Part shown: positions 28,048 through 40,397 of the stretch, piece by piece
How the letters are laid out: each line of letters opens with the position of its first letter
How positions within the stretch are numbered: position 1 is the stretch's first letter
Assembly: GCA_021821045.1 (NCBI GenBank)
Contig: JAKACW010000002.1
Span: 51,034-115,033, forward strand
From: Pseudomonadota bacterium
GTDB lineage: Bacteria > Pseudomonadota > Gammaproteobacteria > JAADHS01
Reading direction: 5' to 3'
DNA: 64,000 bases
Made by a program: the position numbers and the translations under genes
The notes under the pieces: generated by a model
What the model saw: the letters and a program-made list of their open reading frames with translations, nothing else
What the model was told of the DNA's origin: nothing
Database searches by the model: none

Positions 28048-29040
28048 TTACGGAACGGCGACTTTCAATAAATGACTGGCCAGCTCCAAGGCCGATTGGT
28101 CGCGGAATTCCGGCGCCGCTACTAAGCGGTGTCCGGCGACATGGGGTAACACCGCTTGCACGTCTTCGGGCAACGTGTGGGTGCGCCCGTCAAGCAGCGC
28201 CCAGGCCTGGGCCGCCCGCACCAGCGCCAACCCGGCGCGCGGCGACAACCCGGTGCGGTAGAACGCCGCTTCCCGGCTGAAGTTCAAAAGGGTTTGGACG
28301 TAGTCGATCAGTGCGTCGGAGACCACGACGGACGGGACGTGTTTCTGTAGCGCCATAAGCTGTTCGGGCGAGATGACCGGTTGAAGATTTTGGACGATGT
28401 CGCGCCGGTCCTCGCCCTTCAAAAGCGCCTTTTCCGAGACATTGTCGGGGTAACCGATTTCCAAGCGCATCAGAAAGCGATCGAGCTGAGATTCGGGCAG
28501 CGGAAACGTGCCAATCTGGTAGTTCGGGTTCTGCGTGGCGATGACGAAAAAGGGCACGGGCAGGCTGTATGTCTTACCTTCAATCGTCACTTGGTTCTCT
28601 TCCATCGCCTCCAACAGCGCACTTTGGGTTTTCGGCGTGGTGCGATTGACCTCATCGGCCAGAATCAGTTGAGCGAATATCGGCCCCGGCACGAAGTGAA
28701 ACTCGCTCGAGTTGCGGTTGTAGACGGAGGCGCCCAAGATGTCCGCCGGCAACAGATCCGACGTGAACTGAATGCGCTGAAAATGCAGGCCCAAACATTT
28801 GGCCAGAACATGGGCCAGTGTGGTTTTACCGACCCCCGGCAAATCCTCGATGAGTACGTGTCCGCGCGCCAGCAGGCAGCACACAGCCAATTTCAGTTGC
28901 TGGTCCTTGCCCAGAATGATCTTGCCGGCGGTGGCGATCACGGCGTGAAGAGACTGCTTGATGTCTTGTGCCGAAGCCTCGGAGCGGGGCGTTTCCTTAG
29001 CAGACCCCAAGATATTCGCGGGTATTCCGAACATAGCCAT
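28048..29040 (-). CDS. MoxR-family AAA+ ATPase
   Basis: 330 residues. This is a chaperone-like AAA+ ATPase of the MoxR/RavA group. Walker A is Asp-Leu-Pro-Gly-Val-Gly-Lys-Thr-Thr near residues 67-75. Walker B is Leu-Ile-Leu-Ala-Asp-Glu-Val-Asn-Arg with the family's Thr-Thr-Pro-Lys-Thr-Gln-Ser-Ala-Leu-Leu-Glu-Ala-Met, and sensor 1 is Ala-Thr-Gln-Asn-Pro. The ATPase lid (AAA_lid) follows to the end. It is the first gene of a three-gene operon with DUF58 and the TgpA-like protein, a widely conserved set thought to act on envelope or secreted proteins. ATG 29040 is used; ATG 29034 is an alternative. Confidence 0.93.
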   Translation of the reverse strand: MAMFGIPANILGSAKETPRSEASAQDIKQSLHAVIATAGKIILGKDQQLKLAVCCLLARGHVLIEDLPGVGKTTLAHVLAKCLGLHFQRIQFTSDLLPADILGASVYNRNSSEFHFVPGPIFAQLILADEVNRTTPKTQSALLEAMEENQVTIEGKTYSLPVPFFVIATQNPNYQIGTFPLPESQLDRFLMRLEIGYPDNVSEKALLKGEDRRDIVQNLQPVISPEQLMALQKHVPSVVVSDALIDYVQTLLNFSREAAFYRTGLSPRAGLALVRAAQAWALLDGRTHTLPEDVQAVLPHVAGHRLVAAPEFRDQSALELASHLLKVAVP

Positions 29041-29243
29041 CCTGAAGGGGTTCCTAACTGATTGTTTTAGCGAGGTTTAATGAGACGTCCATTGTCCATG
29101 CCGTAGCGGCGCTACCGGTTAGTCAACGGCCCGCTGAGCCGAAACTTTATCACCAATCACCCGCCCCAATTGCGTTTCGGGTCGCCTGCACTCTTGGAGT
29201 ACACTATGCGCCGAAGATTTCAAACCATGCACCCAGTATATTT

Positions 29244-31121
<1,878 letters not shown>

Positions 31122-31131
31122 CGCACATCGG

Positions 31132-33825
31132 CTATTCGGCTTCGAACTCCAAGGCCTCGAGCTTTTTTCTCTGTAGCGGCGATAGCTCGAGGGGCAGTCG
31201 CATTTCGAACGTCGAACCCGCCCCCCGCTCGCTTTTCACCGTGATGTCGCCACCGAGCATGCGACACAATCGGCGGCTGATGGCTAGGCCCAGCCCCGTA
31301 CCGCCGTACTTTGGCGCGTTCTCCGTTTCGGTCTGGGTGAACGTTTGAAACAGTCGCTTGATCTGATTTTCGGTCATGCCGATTCCGGTATCGGCGACGG
31401 CGAACACGATATAGGTGTCCATGCCTTGTTTTTCGGTCCGCACGGCGAGCGTCACCGCGCCGTTCTCGGTGAACTTCGCCGCATTGCTAAGCAGGTTGAG
31501 CAGACACTGGCGAACGCGGGTTACGTCCGATTCCATCTCCAACTCTTCACTGGAGAGTGTTGCATCGAAGCGATTGCCGTTTTTCTTCATGGCCGGCAGA
31601 ATCGTTTCCGTCACCGAATCGACCAGGTTCCGCACCAGAAAACTGTCTATGTGCAAGCCCAGCTTGCCGGCTTCGATTTTCGATAGATCAAGGATATCGT
31701 TGATCAACGCCAGCAAATGGGATGCCGCGCCGCGCACGCGGTCGAGATCCGTCAGCTGATGTTTGTTGCCGCTCTCCTCGGCCTCTTCCTTGAGCAGTTC
31801 CGTATAGCCAATGATGGCATTCAACGGCGTCCTCAGCTCGTGGCTCATATTGGCGAGGAAGGCACTCTTGGCGCGATTGGCCAGCTGGGCTTGATCCCGT
31901 GCGATGGCCAGGTCGAGGGTCCGCTCTTTGATGAGATCCTCGAGGTGATCGCGGTGCTTGCGCAGCTCGGCTTCCGCCGCGACGCGCTCGGAAACATCGC
32001 GGCCGTAGATATTGACGTAGTGGAACTCTTCGACCGGCGCGAAGATGAGTGAATAGACTCGATCGCCGATCTTCTCCTCGATTTCGCAGTTCATATTGCT
32101 ATCGAGGGCGCGGCGGAATGTCCGGCGCAGGTCAAGCGGCAACTCGTCGCCGACCTCGATCCGCCAGCTTTGGAGCAGCGGTTCGGCGGCGCGATTGGCA
32201 TAGCGCACGGCTGCATCCCGCGTGGCGCGCATTACGGGGCTCGGATCTTCATCGGGAAATTTGGCGAGGGCCGATATCTTACGCTCGGCCTCTTTCATTT
32301 CGCTGATGTCGCGCAATGTGACAACGAACATGTCCCGTTTCGCCATGTGCATGACGTTGACTGCCATATCCGCTTCGAACATTTCGCCGCTCTTTCGCCG
32401 CGCGACCACCTCGCGCCGAAAGCCGGCCTGCTTTCCGTCGGTACTCTTGATGGCTTGCGACAACGATTCGCTCCAGCTGTACTGCAGTGGAGGTGCCAGC
32501 CATTCGGCGAACTTGGAGCCGATCAACTCTTTTCGATCGCATTGGAACAAGTGCTGCGCGGCGGCGTTGATCGTGTCCACGTAGCCGTCCGCGTCGAGGG
32601 TGACGATCGCGTCCGCCACGTTGAATAGAATGGTTCGCAGGTAAACTTCGTTTTCCCGCAGCGTTTGCTCGGCATGGGTGGTTTCGGTGATGTCCCGCAA
32701 GTAAATGGAGACGCCGTCGATATGGGGATACACGTGGGCTTCGAACCACTTGTTCTGCGGCGCATAGTATCCCTCGACGACGGTCATTTTCCGACTCTTT
32801 ACGGCGCTTGAAAACGCCGTTTGAAAGGCGTCCGACAAATCCGGCAGCGCGTCCCAGAGTGATTTCTCAAGCACACTCTCTCGCGCGGCTTGGAACACTT
32901 CCTCGGCTCGAGCGTTGAAATACGTCACCACCCAATCATGATTGACGCTCAAATAGGCGTCGGTTGTGCTTTCAAGGATCAGGATAACTTGGCGATTGAC
33001 CTTTTTGATTTCCTCGACGACGCGGTTCTTCGCGGTCACATCGTGAAAGAAGGCCTTGACCATGGTTTGATTGTTCATGTGAACGGCGCTGGCGTGCACT
33101 GCCACGTCAACCTCCCGCCCGTCAGTTCGCGCAACGCGGGTTTCGAAAAAGACGACGCCGGACTGTTCGACCAAGCGAAACTTGGCCGCGCAGCGTCCAG
33201 CCGCGGTTTTGTCCGGGAAGAAATCGCTCAGGGAGCGTGCTGTCAACGCATCAATGTCAGCCCCCAGCAGACGGGCCATGGCGGTGTTGGTCTCAACGAC
33301 CTTTAGATCACGCGACAGAATCGCGACGGGATCGCCAGACTTCTCGTGCAGTCGCCGAAAACGCTCGCCGGAATCGTCGACCGGTTGACGTTGAATTTGC
33401 AGGGCGGTATCGATCAGTGGCGCCAAGGGCGCTACTCTGTTCAAGATGGCGTTTATCTCGGTGCTGTGTTGCGTGGGTACCACGACACATAACAGGGCGG
33501 TGACGGTTCGATCATCCGAAATTACCGGAATGGCGAGGATTCGCGCGTCGTTTAGCTGCGCGGTGGCGCTGGGCAGCGGCGAAAGTTCGGCGGTGAGCGG
33601 CAGATCAACGGTCTGCGGATCGCGCAGAATCTTGGCGTAGGCGTGGGATGGCGATAACGCCAGCCGGTGATGTCCCTTCTCGCGGTAAGGCGCGCCGGTA
33701 TAAACAACTGTGTTCAGCATTGCCGCCCGTGGTTCGCGCAGCATGATGAACGTCACCGCACCCTCGGGTGTCGCGGCGCTGCAGGCGCGCAGTATGCGCT
33801 CGAGCGTTTCAGCAAATGGAATCAC
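31132..33825 (-). CDS. Soluble multi-PAS sensor histidine kinase
   Basis: 897 residues with no membrane segment, so probably cytoplasmic. The order seen is an N-terminal GAF-like region (about 1-150), four PAS domains (about 155-270, 275-385, 390-515 and 520-625), a coiled coil, a HisKA dimerisation domain with the phosphorylated His in Ser-His-Glu-Leu-Arg-Thr-Pro-Leu-Asn (near 662), and an HATPase. The HATPase has [15 protein letters not shown] and Gly-Thr-Gly-Leu-Gly-Leu. It ends at the HATPase with no receiver domain, and no response regulator gene lies nearby, so it is an orphan kinase. GTG 33825 is the start; no strong ribosome site. Confidence 0.9.
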   Translation of the reverse strand: MIPFAETLERILRACSAATPEGAVTFIMLREPRAAMLNTVVYTGAPYREKGHHRLALSPSHAYAKILRDPQTVDLPLTAELSPLPSATAQLNDARILAIPVISDDRTVTALLCVVVPTQHSTEINAILNRVAPLAPLIDTALQIQRQPVDDSGERFRRLHEKSGDPVAILSRDLKVVETNTAMARLLGADIDALTARSLSDFFPDKTAAGRCAAKFRLVEQSGVVFFETRVARTDGREVDVAVHASAVHMNNQTMVKAFFHDVTAKNRVVEEIKKVNRQVILILESTTDAYLSVNHDWVVTYFNARAEEVFQAARESVLEKSLWDALPDLSDAFQTAFSSAVKSRKMTVVEGYYAPQNKWFEAHVYPHIDGVSIYLRDITETTHAEQTLRENEVYLRTILFNVADAIVTLDADGYVDTINAAAQHLFQCDRKELIGSKFAEWLAPPLQYSWSESLSQAIKSTDGKQAGFRREVVARRKSGEMFEADMAVNVMHMAKRDMFVVTLRDISEMKEAERKISALAKFPDEDPSPVMRATRDAAVRYANRAAEPLLQSWRIEVGDELPLDLRRTFRRALDSNMNCEIEEKIGDRVYSLIFAPVEEFHYVNIYGRDVSERVAAEAELRKHRDHLEDLIKERTLDLAIARDQAQLANRAKSAFLANMSHELRTPLNAIIGYTELLKEEAEESGNKHQLTDLDRVRGAASHLLALINDILDLSKIEAGKLGLHIDSFLVRNLVDSVTETILPAMKKNGNRFDATLSSEELEMESDVTRVRQCLLNLLSNAAKFTENGAVTLAVRTEKQGMDTYIVFAVADTGIGMTENQIKRLFQTFTQTETENAPKYGGTGLGLAISRRLCRMLGGDITVKSERGAGSTFEMRLPLELSPLQRKKLEALEFEAE

Positions 33826-33994
33826 GTGGTCTCAAAGCCCTAAACAACGGTCAGCGGAATCACTCCGCGGCGATCAGCAAGCTCTCCGCAAACAGTGCAA
33901 CGTTTTGATTGCGGCCCCCACGTTCATATCGGCGCTCGGTCTAAGCAGTTGAACTGGATGATTGTGCTTGGCAACGGTGGGGGATTAATAAACG

Positions 33995-35131
33995 TTAAAG
34001 GATTACTTCTTTAGAAAGCGTAGCTTTTTCGCTGGTGAAGTGCCCGCCAAGTGCGAACCCGCGCAGACGCTTGTCACTGTCGTAGAAAAGCGCTTTAGCG
34101 CCGTCGGCGTCGGATTGCGATTGCCATGCGCCGCTTACGGCTGGCGGCGGCACAACCGCCACGGGGAAGAGGGGTGTTTTAACGATTACCGGCATGACGG
34201 GATAGCTCACCGGCGTGTTTTCCCCATGGAGTGTTTTGGCCAGCGCCCGCGCCTGGTTCATGATCGGCATGACGTACGGCAGCCAAACGCCATCCATCTC
34301 GGCACAATCGCCAAGGGCAAAGATGTCCGGATGGGACGTCGCGAGATAACGATCCGTGACGATGCCGCGCTTGACCTTGAGCCCCGCCTCTGAAGCCATA
34401 TTCGTGGCAGGTGTTAGGCCAATCGCGGACAGTATGCAGGGCGTTTCAAATTCACGGCCGTCGGCCAGGCGCGCAATGAGTTCTCCACTCTCGGCGGTGT
34501 CGATGTGCGTGACGCTGGCGCCGGTTTCGATCGAGACGCCCGCCGCCGTGAGCTTGGCCCGTAGACCCTCGCCGACGATTGCCGGCGCGAGGGCGTCGAG
34601 AAGCGCCGCGCCACGATGGATCAGGGTCACCGAAAATCCACCCTTAAGCAGATCGTTGGCGAATTCGCACCCGATCAGTCCGCCACCGATCAATAGAATG
34701 CGGTTGACGTTGGCCACGGCTCCGCGGAACTCGGCGTAATCACGAAGGTTGTTGACCGACAAGACCGATTGCGCGGCGGAACCTTCGAACGGCAGGCGAA
34801 TGGGTCGGGCCCCGAGCGCCAATACCAATTTATCGTAACTGATTTCGCCGTCTGCCCAGCGGACGACATGGTTTGCCGGATCGATCGCAGCCACGATCGT
34901 ATTCGGACGGATGTCCGCTTTGAGCTGGCTGGCCATCTGCTCTACGCGGAAATTTACCAACGTCTCCGCCGTTTTGCCTTGCGCGAATGCATTGGACAGC
35001 ATGGGCTTGGAGTAAAACCCGCCGTCGTCCGCGGTGAGCAACGTCAGCTGCGCCGCGCTGTCGAGTTTGCGAATTTCCCGTGCGACCGTGTAGCCCGCGA
35101 GCCCCGTTCCGACGATGACAATACGTTTCAT
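33995..35131 (-). CDS. rubB: Rubredoxin-NAD(+) reductase
   Basis: 378 residues, a two-dinucleotide-fold flavoprotein that passes electrons from NAD(P)H to rubredoxin. The FAD motif Gly-Thr-Gly-Leu-Ala-Gly-Tyr is at residues 8-14, and the NAD motif Gly-Gly-Gly-Leu-Ile-Gly-Cys-Glu-Phe near 150-158. Also present are Leu-Gly-Ala-Arg-Pro and Phe-Ala-Leu-Gly-Asp-Cys-Ala-Glu with the second FAD contact. The assignment to rubredoxin reductase rather than a general nitrite or ferredoxin reductase rests on the neighbouring rubredoxin, whose stop lies 7 bases before this start. In Pseudomonas the pair serves alkane oxidation and oxidative stress; the electron acceptor here is unknown. Confidence 0.88.
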   Translation of the reverse strand: MKRIVIVGTGLAGYTVAREIRKLDSAAQLTLLTADDGGFYSKPMLSNAFAQGKTAETLVNFRVEQMASQLKADIRPNTIVAAIDPANHVVRWADGEISYDKLVLALGARPIRLPFEGSAAQSVLSVNNLRDYAEFRGAVANVNRILLIGGGLIGCEFANDLLKGGFSVTLIHRGAALLDALAPAIVGEGLRAKLTAAGVSIETGASVTHIDTAESGELIARLADGREFETPCILSAIGLTPATNMASEAGLKVKRGIVTDRYLATSHPDIFALGDCAEMDGVWLPYVMPIMNQARALAKTLHGENTPVSYPVMPVIVKTPLFPVAVVPPPAVSGAWQSQSDADGAKALFYDSDKRLRGFALGGHFTSEKATLSKEVIL

Positions 35132-35138
35132 TAATTGT

Positions 35139-35303
35139 TTAATGCTCGATCATTTCAAAATCTTCTTTCCCCACACCGCAATCAGGGCAAACCCAATCGT
35201 CGGGAACATCTGACCACGGCGTACCTGGCGCAATCCCCTCTTCCGGCATGCCCATTGCCTCATCATATATAAAACCACATACGATACACTGCCATTTCTT
35301 CAT
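35139..35303 (-). CDS. rubA: Rubredoxin
   Basis: 54 residues, a complete small iron protein. The two iron-ligand pairs are Cys6-x-x-Cys9 (Cys-Ile-Val-Cys-Gly) and Cys39-x-x-Cys42 (Cys-Pro-Asp-Cys-Gly), with the usual Tyr-Asp, Pro-Gly-Thr-Pro-Trp and Pro-Asp-Asp-Trp between them. ATG 35303 has GGAGGG 7 bases upstream. It carries electrons from the reductase encoded immediately downstream, and the two genes form an operon. The 223-base gap beyond it (35304-35526) shows only a weak inverted repeat at 35477-35497. Confidence 0.95.
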   Translation of the reverse strand: MKKWQCIVCGFIYDEAMGMPEEGIAPGTPWSDVPDDWVCPDCGVGKEDFEMIEH

Positions 35304-35526
35304 TGCATGACCCTCCGAAGCGTCATTTTAACGCGTGTTATAACGGCTCGGACATTTGAAGGGTGCAGTGGCAGTGTGCGTCTATATTAAACGCCGACTC
35401 ATTGATATGGTAATCTCGGCAATCGCGGTGAGCCGCGCGGAACGCTGGACGTTGGCTTGTCGCCCTTTGGCCCCGCTCGACCGAATTTTTCGATCGACAA
35501 TATTATCAATTGGTTAACACTGACTT

Positions 35527-36165
35527 ATGAGCGGATCCGAATCCTGGCGCGATGAGCTGCGTGCTGGCTGTAGCAGCTTCCAGCCGCCTGTTGCGCCCGT
35601 CGTGGCCGAACAATTGATTCCGTTCATCCAGCTCATCCTGAAATGGAATGCTGTATTCAACCTCACCGGATCCAAGGATCCGCTGGATCTCGTGCGCCGC
35701 CATGTGCTCGACAGTCTAGCTGTGGTGCCGTACATTAAGGGCTCATTCCATCTTGATGTGGGTACCGGTGCGGGTTTCCCGGGTATCCCGTTGGCGATCG
35801 CTCTGCCCTCTTCGCGTTTCGTGCTCGTCGATAGCAACGGCAAGAAGACGCGATTCGTCAATCAAGCGATCGTCGAGCTCGGCTTAACCAACGTCGAGGT
35901 GCGCTGCACACGGGTCGAAAAGCTGGCGGCGCCGCGTTGCTTCGATACCATCGTGTCCCGGGCCGTCGCGGATGTCGCGCAGCTGGTTTCTTGGTGCGCA
36001 CCCTTGTGTTGCGAAGCCGGGCGAATGGTCTGGATGAAAGGGCCGAACGTCGTGCAGGATGAGCCGCATTGTCCCGCCGGGTGGCGTATCGGCGAAATCG
36101 CCACGCTGCCGGTCCCGGGATTGGAGGCGGAGCGCTACGCGGTCATTGTTGAGCGTCAACTTTAG
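35527..36165 (+). CDS. rsmG: 16S rRNA m7G527 methyltransferase RsmG (GidB)
   Basis: 212 residues, the family size. It methylates N7 of G527 in 16S rRNA using S-adenosylmethionine. Diagnostic blocks are Leu-Lys-Trp-Asn-Ala-Val-Phe-Asn-Leu-Thr near residue 40, Arg-Arg-His-Val-Leu-Asp-Ser-Leu, and the cofactor loop Leu-Asp-Val-Gly-Thr-Gly-Ala-Gly-Phe-Pro-Gly-Ile-Pro-Leu near 77-90. Also seen are Asp-Ser-Asn-Gly-Lys-Lys and Ile-Val-Ser-Arg-Ala-Val-Ala. No ribosome site precedes ATG 35527. It is followed closely by parA; mnmG, its usual neighbour, is 4.4 kb upstream. Confidence 0.96.
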   Translation: MSGSESWRDELRAGCSSFQPPVAPVVAEQLIPFIQLILKWNAVFNLTGSKDPLDLVRRHVLDSLAVVPYIKGSFHLDVGTGAGFPGIPLAIALPSSRFVLVDSNGKKTRFVNQAIVELGLTNVEVRCTRVEKLAAPRCFDTIVSRAVADVAQLVSWCAPLCCEAGRMVWMKGPNVVQDEPHCPAGWRIGEIATLPVPGLEAERYAVIVERQL

Positions 36166-36181
36166 GGACTTATCGCTGCAT

Positions 36182-37063
36182 ATGGGGCGCATAATCGCCA
36201 TAACCAACCAAAAGGGCGGTGTCGGCAAAACCACCACGGCTGTTAATCTTGCCGCCTCCATGGCCGCGACCAAACGGCGCGTTTTGCTTATCGATCTCGA
36301 TCCCCAAGGCAACGCCACCATGGGTAGCGGGGTAGACAAGAAGCAGTTGACGGCGAGCTCCTGTGAAATGTTGCTGGGCGAGAGTACCGTCGCGGATGTC
36401 GTAATTCGCGGCCTGGACAGCGGCTACGATCTGGTTCCCTCCAATGCCGACCTCACGGCCGCGGAGGTCCAGCTCAAGAATTTTCCCGATCGCGAACAAC
36501 GCCTCAGCAACGCCCTGCGCCAAGTGCGCGACGAGTACGATTTCATTTTCGTCGATACCCCGCCTTCGTTGAATATGCTCACCCTCAACGCGCTGGTGGC
36601 CGCTGACTCTGTCATCGTGCCGATGCAGTGCGAATACTACGCCCTCGAAGGCCTCACCGACTTGCTCGACACGATCGACGGGGTTCGCTCCAGCTTGAAC
36701 AGCGCGCTCCATCTAGAAGGTTTACTGCGCACCATGTTTGACCCGCGCAACAATCTGGCCAACGACGTTTCTGCCCAGTTGCAGGCTCATTTCGGCGACA
36801 TTCTTTATCGCACCGTGATTCCGCGCAACGTGCGACTGGCCGAGGCGCCCAGTCACGGGTTGCCCATTCTGTTGTACGACAAATACTCGCGCGGCGCCCA
36901 AGCCTACTTGGCATTGGCCGGGGAGATCCTGCGGCGTGCGGAAGGCGAAACGGCTCCAGGGGACCGCGATGGTGGCACGGCGGACGACGATGTAGACTCC
37001 ACGAGGGTAAGTGAACCGGGCGGCGGCGAAGCGGATCGCGTTGGCTGGACGAACCCGAGCTAA
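36182..37063 (+). CDS. parA: Chromosome-partitioning ATPase ParA (Soj)
   Basis: 293 residues from ATG 36182; the frame is open upstream across rsmG but unrelated there. ParA is a nucleoid-bound Walker ATPase that moves ParB-parS complexes to the cell poles. The deviant Walker A Lys-Gly-Gly-Val-Gly-Lys-Thr-Thr is near residues 11-18. Walker A' is Leu-Ile-Asp-Leu-Asp-Pro-Gln-Gly-Asn, and Phe-Val-Asp-Thr-Pro-Pro-Ser is Walker B. The last 40 residues are an acidic, Gly/Asp-rich tail beyond the usual end of the fold, probably disordered. It precedes parB by 31 bases; the parS sites lie about 19 kb away inside recF. Confidence 0.96.
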   Translation: MGRIIAITNQKGGVGKTTTAVNLAASMAATKRRVLLIDLDPQGNATMGSGVDKKQLTASSCEMLLGESTVADVVIRGLDSGYDLVPSNADLTAAEVQLKNFPDREQRLSNALRQVRDEYDFIFVDTPPSLNMLTLNALVAADSVIVPMQCEYYALEGLTDLLDTIDGVRSSLNSALHLEGLLRTMFDPRNNLANDVSAQLQAHFGDILYRTVIPRNVRLAEAPSHGLPILLYDKYSRGAQAYLALAGEILRRAEGETAPGDRDGGTADDDVDSTRVSEPGGGEADRVGWTNPS

Positions 37064-37094
37064 CATTCATTTTCAATAAAAGCAGGTTTTAATC

Positions 37095-37973
37095 ATGACG
37101 CTGGCAAAAAAACGGGGATTGGGACGCGGGCTCGATGCATTGCTGGGCGGCGGTGGGGCGGTCGCGGCAGCGGCTGCGCCCACGCCGGCCTCGCAAGATC
37201 AGCTGCGCCGGTTGCCCGTCGATGTCATGCAGCGCGGACGCTATCAGCCGCGCTCCGAAATAAATCAGGACCGATTGGCTGAATTGGCCGAATCGATCCG
37301 CGCGCAGGGCGTTGTGCAGCCGATCGTGGTCAGACCGCTTGCCACGCCGGGACGTTACGAGATCATCGCGGGGGAGCGGCGTTGGCGGGCCGCACAGCTG
37401 GCCGGCCTGGATGAGATCCCGGTTGTCATTCGCGATGTGCCGGATGAAGCCGCGCTGGCCATGGCGCTTATCGAAAACATTCAGCGCGAGGATTTGAACC
37501 CGTTGGAGGAAGCGGTTGCTTTGCAGCGCCTTGCCAACGAATTTTCGCTGACGCATCAAGAGGTCGCGCAAGCCGTCGGGCGTTCACGCGCCGGAGTGTC
37601 GAATCTGTTGCGCTTGCTGGAACTCACGGACGAGGTGAAGCGCCTGCTCGAGACCGGCGCCATCGAAATGGGCCACGCCCGTGCGTTGCTGGCGTTGCCG
37701 GCTTCAATGCAAAGCGAGGCGGCCCGCCGCGTTGTGTCCAAACAGCTCACTGTGCGCGAAACCGAGCAGCTCGTGCGCCACTTGCAGCAAAGCCGGCCCA
37801 ATCGATCGCCTCAACGCAATGTTGATCCAGATGTAAAACGCCTGCAGGACGATTTGAGCGAAAAGCTCGGCGCCCGGGTTGCAATCCAACACGGCGCCAA
37901 GGGCAAAGGCAGGCTTGTTATCAATTACAACAGTGTTGACGAACTCGAGGGCATTCTAGGACATATTCGTTAG
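37095..37973 (+). CDS. parB: Chromosome-partitioning protein ParB (Spo0J)
   Basis: 292 residues. This CTP-dependent DNA clamp loads at parS and spreads along DNA. The N-terminus Lys-Lys-Arg-Gly-Leu-Gly-Arg-Gly-Leu-Asp-Ala-Leu-Leu is the ParA-contacting motif. The CTP-binding region has Gly-Glu-Arg-Arg-Trp-Arg-Ala-Ala near residues 93-100 and Glu-Asn-Ile-Gln-Arg-Glu-Asp-Leu-Asn-Pro-Leu-Glu-Glu-Ala near 130. The helix-turn-helix that reads parS has Ser-Leu-Thr-His-Gln-Glu-Val-Ala-Gln-Ala-Val-Gly-Arg-Ser-Arg near 150. The C-terminal dimerisation domain ends the protein. The two TGTTCCACGTGGAAC sites in recF are its expected targets. Confidence 0.96.
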   Translation: MTLAKKRGLGRGLDALLGGGGAVAAAAAPTPASQDQLRRLPVDVMQRGRYQPRSEINQDRLAELAESIRAQGVVQPIVVRPLATPGRYEIIAGERRWRAAQLAGLDEIPVVIRDVPDEAALAMALIENIQREDLNPLEEAVALQRLANEFSLTHQEVAQAVGRSRAGVSNLLRLLELTDEVKRLLETGAIEMGHARALLALPASMQSEAARRVVSKQLTVRETEQLVRHLQQSRPNRSPQRNVDPDVKRLQDDLSEKLGARVAIQHGAKGKGRLVINYNSVDELEGILGHIR

Positions 37974-38015
37974 GCCTTGCGACGAATTCAAAAACCCCGC
38001 CTCTCTCGAACAAAA

Positions 38016-38048
38016 TGCATACCCCCAGCGCGCAAAACGGGGGTTGCA
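38016..38048. promoter_or_regulatory. Imperfect hairpin between parB and the atp operon
   Basis: TGCA-ACCCCC (38016-38026, one-base bulge) pairs with GGGGG-TTGCA (38039-38048). It could end parB transcription. Its right arm overlaps the -35 of the atp promoter. Confidence 0.4.
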
Positions 38049-38072
38049 GCTGAAATTCGGCCAAGCTATACT
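38044..38072 (+). promoter_or_regulatory. Promoter of the atp operon
   Basis: TTGCAG (38044-38049) and TATACT (38067-38072) are separated by exactly 17 bases, 28 bases before the first atp gene. The -10 is part of the GCTATACT octamer seen at three other promoters in the window. Confidence 0.65.
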
Positions 38073-38100
38073 GCCGCCTCAATTTTTCAGGCGCCTTGAA

Positions 38101-38293
38101 ATGCAAAAATCGTCGAGCGCCGCCTGGGTGTTGATAGGGGTGGGCACTCAGTTGACAGCCACGGTTGTCGCCGGCTTCTTGTTGGGCTTCGGCGTGGACA
38201 CCTGGTTGGATACGAAGCCGATTTTTATGCTGATATTCGGTTGCCTAGGTTTTGTGGGAGGAGTTCTAAAAGCCTACAAGCTCCTGATTAGGC

Positions 38294-38301
<8 letters not shown>
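38101..38301 (+). CDS. AtpZ/AtpI-like small membrane protein of the ATP synthase operon
   Basis: 66 residues with two hydrophobic helices (about 9-30 and 40-62) joined by a short loop containing Gly-Val-Asp-Thr-Trp-Leu-Asp-Thr-Lys-Pro. This matches the small 'ATPase gene 1' type found at the head of many atp operons (AtpZ, UncI-like), proposed to help c-ring assembly or cation transport; the role is not settled. ATG 38101 is used; the frame extends upstream but lacks similarity. It overlaps the next gene by 8 bases. Confidence 0.75.
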
Positions 38302-39564
<1,263 letters not shown>

Positions 39565-39580
39565 TTCTTTAATTTCTTAA

Positions 39581-39883
<303 letters not shown>

Positions 39884-39916
39884 TCAATAACCCATTTGTA
39901 GAACGAGGTACCGAAC

Positions 39917-40387
39917 GTGAATATTACAGCCACGCTGTTCGGACAAATCATCGCCTTTGTGCTGTTGATTTGGTTCGTGAATCGGCTTCTTTGGGGGCCG
40001 ATGTCAAAGATGCTCGAAGATCGTCAAAAGCGCATCGCCGACGGTCTTGCCGCCGGCGAAAAGGGTCGCCACGAACTCGAGCTTGCCGAGAAGCGAGCCA
40101 AAGAATCGTTGCACGAGGCGAAGGCTAAAGCGTCCGAGATCATCGCTCAAGCAGAGAAGCGCGCTTCCGAGATCGTGGAAGAAGCAAAGGGCGAGGCGCG
40201 GGCCGAAGCCGATCGCATCAAGGCACAAGCCAGCGCGGAACTCGATCAACAGGTCAACCGAGCGAAGGAAGCGTTGCGCGCCCAAGTCTCGAGCATCGCT
40301 GTCGCGGGTGCGAGCAAGATCCTGAAGAAAGAGATCGACGCCAAGACACACGAGTCCCTGCTGAAGGACTTGGTTGCTCAAATTTAG
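39917..40387 (+). CDS. atpF: ATP synthase Fo subunit b
   Basis: 156 residues, the usual length. The N-terminal membrane helix (about 6-24) is followed by a long charged coiled coil (Lys/Glu/Ala-rich, about 30-125), forming the peripheral stalk that holds F1. The block Arg-Leu-Leu-Trp-Gly-Pro-Met just after the helix is typical. GTG 39917 is the start, 33 bases after atpE. Confidence 0.96.
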   Translation: MNITATLFGQIIAFVLLIWFVNRLLWGPMSKMLEDRQKRIADGLAAGEKGRHELELAEKRAKESLHEAKAKASEIIAQAEKRASEIVEEAKGEARAEADRIKAQASAELDQQVNRAKEALRAQVSSIAVAGASKILKKEIDAKTHESLLKDLVAQI

Positions 40388-40397
40388 AGGTTAAGTC

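Noticed and set aside
33826..33994. Possible tRNA or small RNA between the PAS kinase and rubredoxin reductase genes
   Set aside because: No cloverleaf, promoter or terminator could be made out.
35477..35497. Inverted repeat TCGACCGAA / TTCGATCGA upstream of rsmG
   Set aside because: One mismatch, a 3-base centre and no nearby promoter element strong enough to call it an operator.
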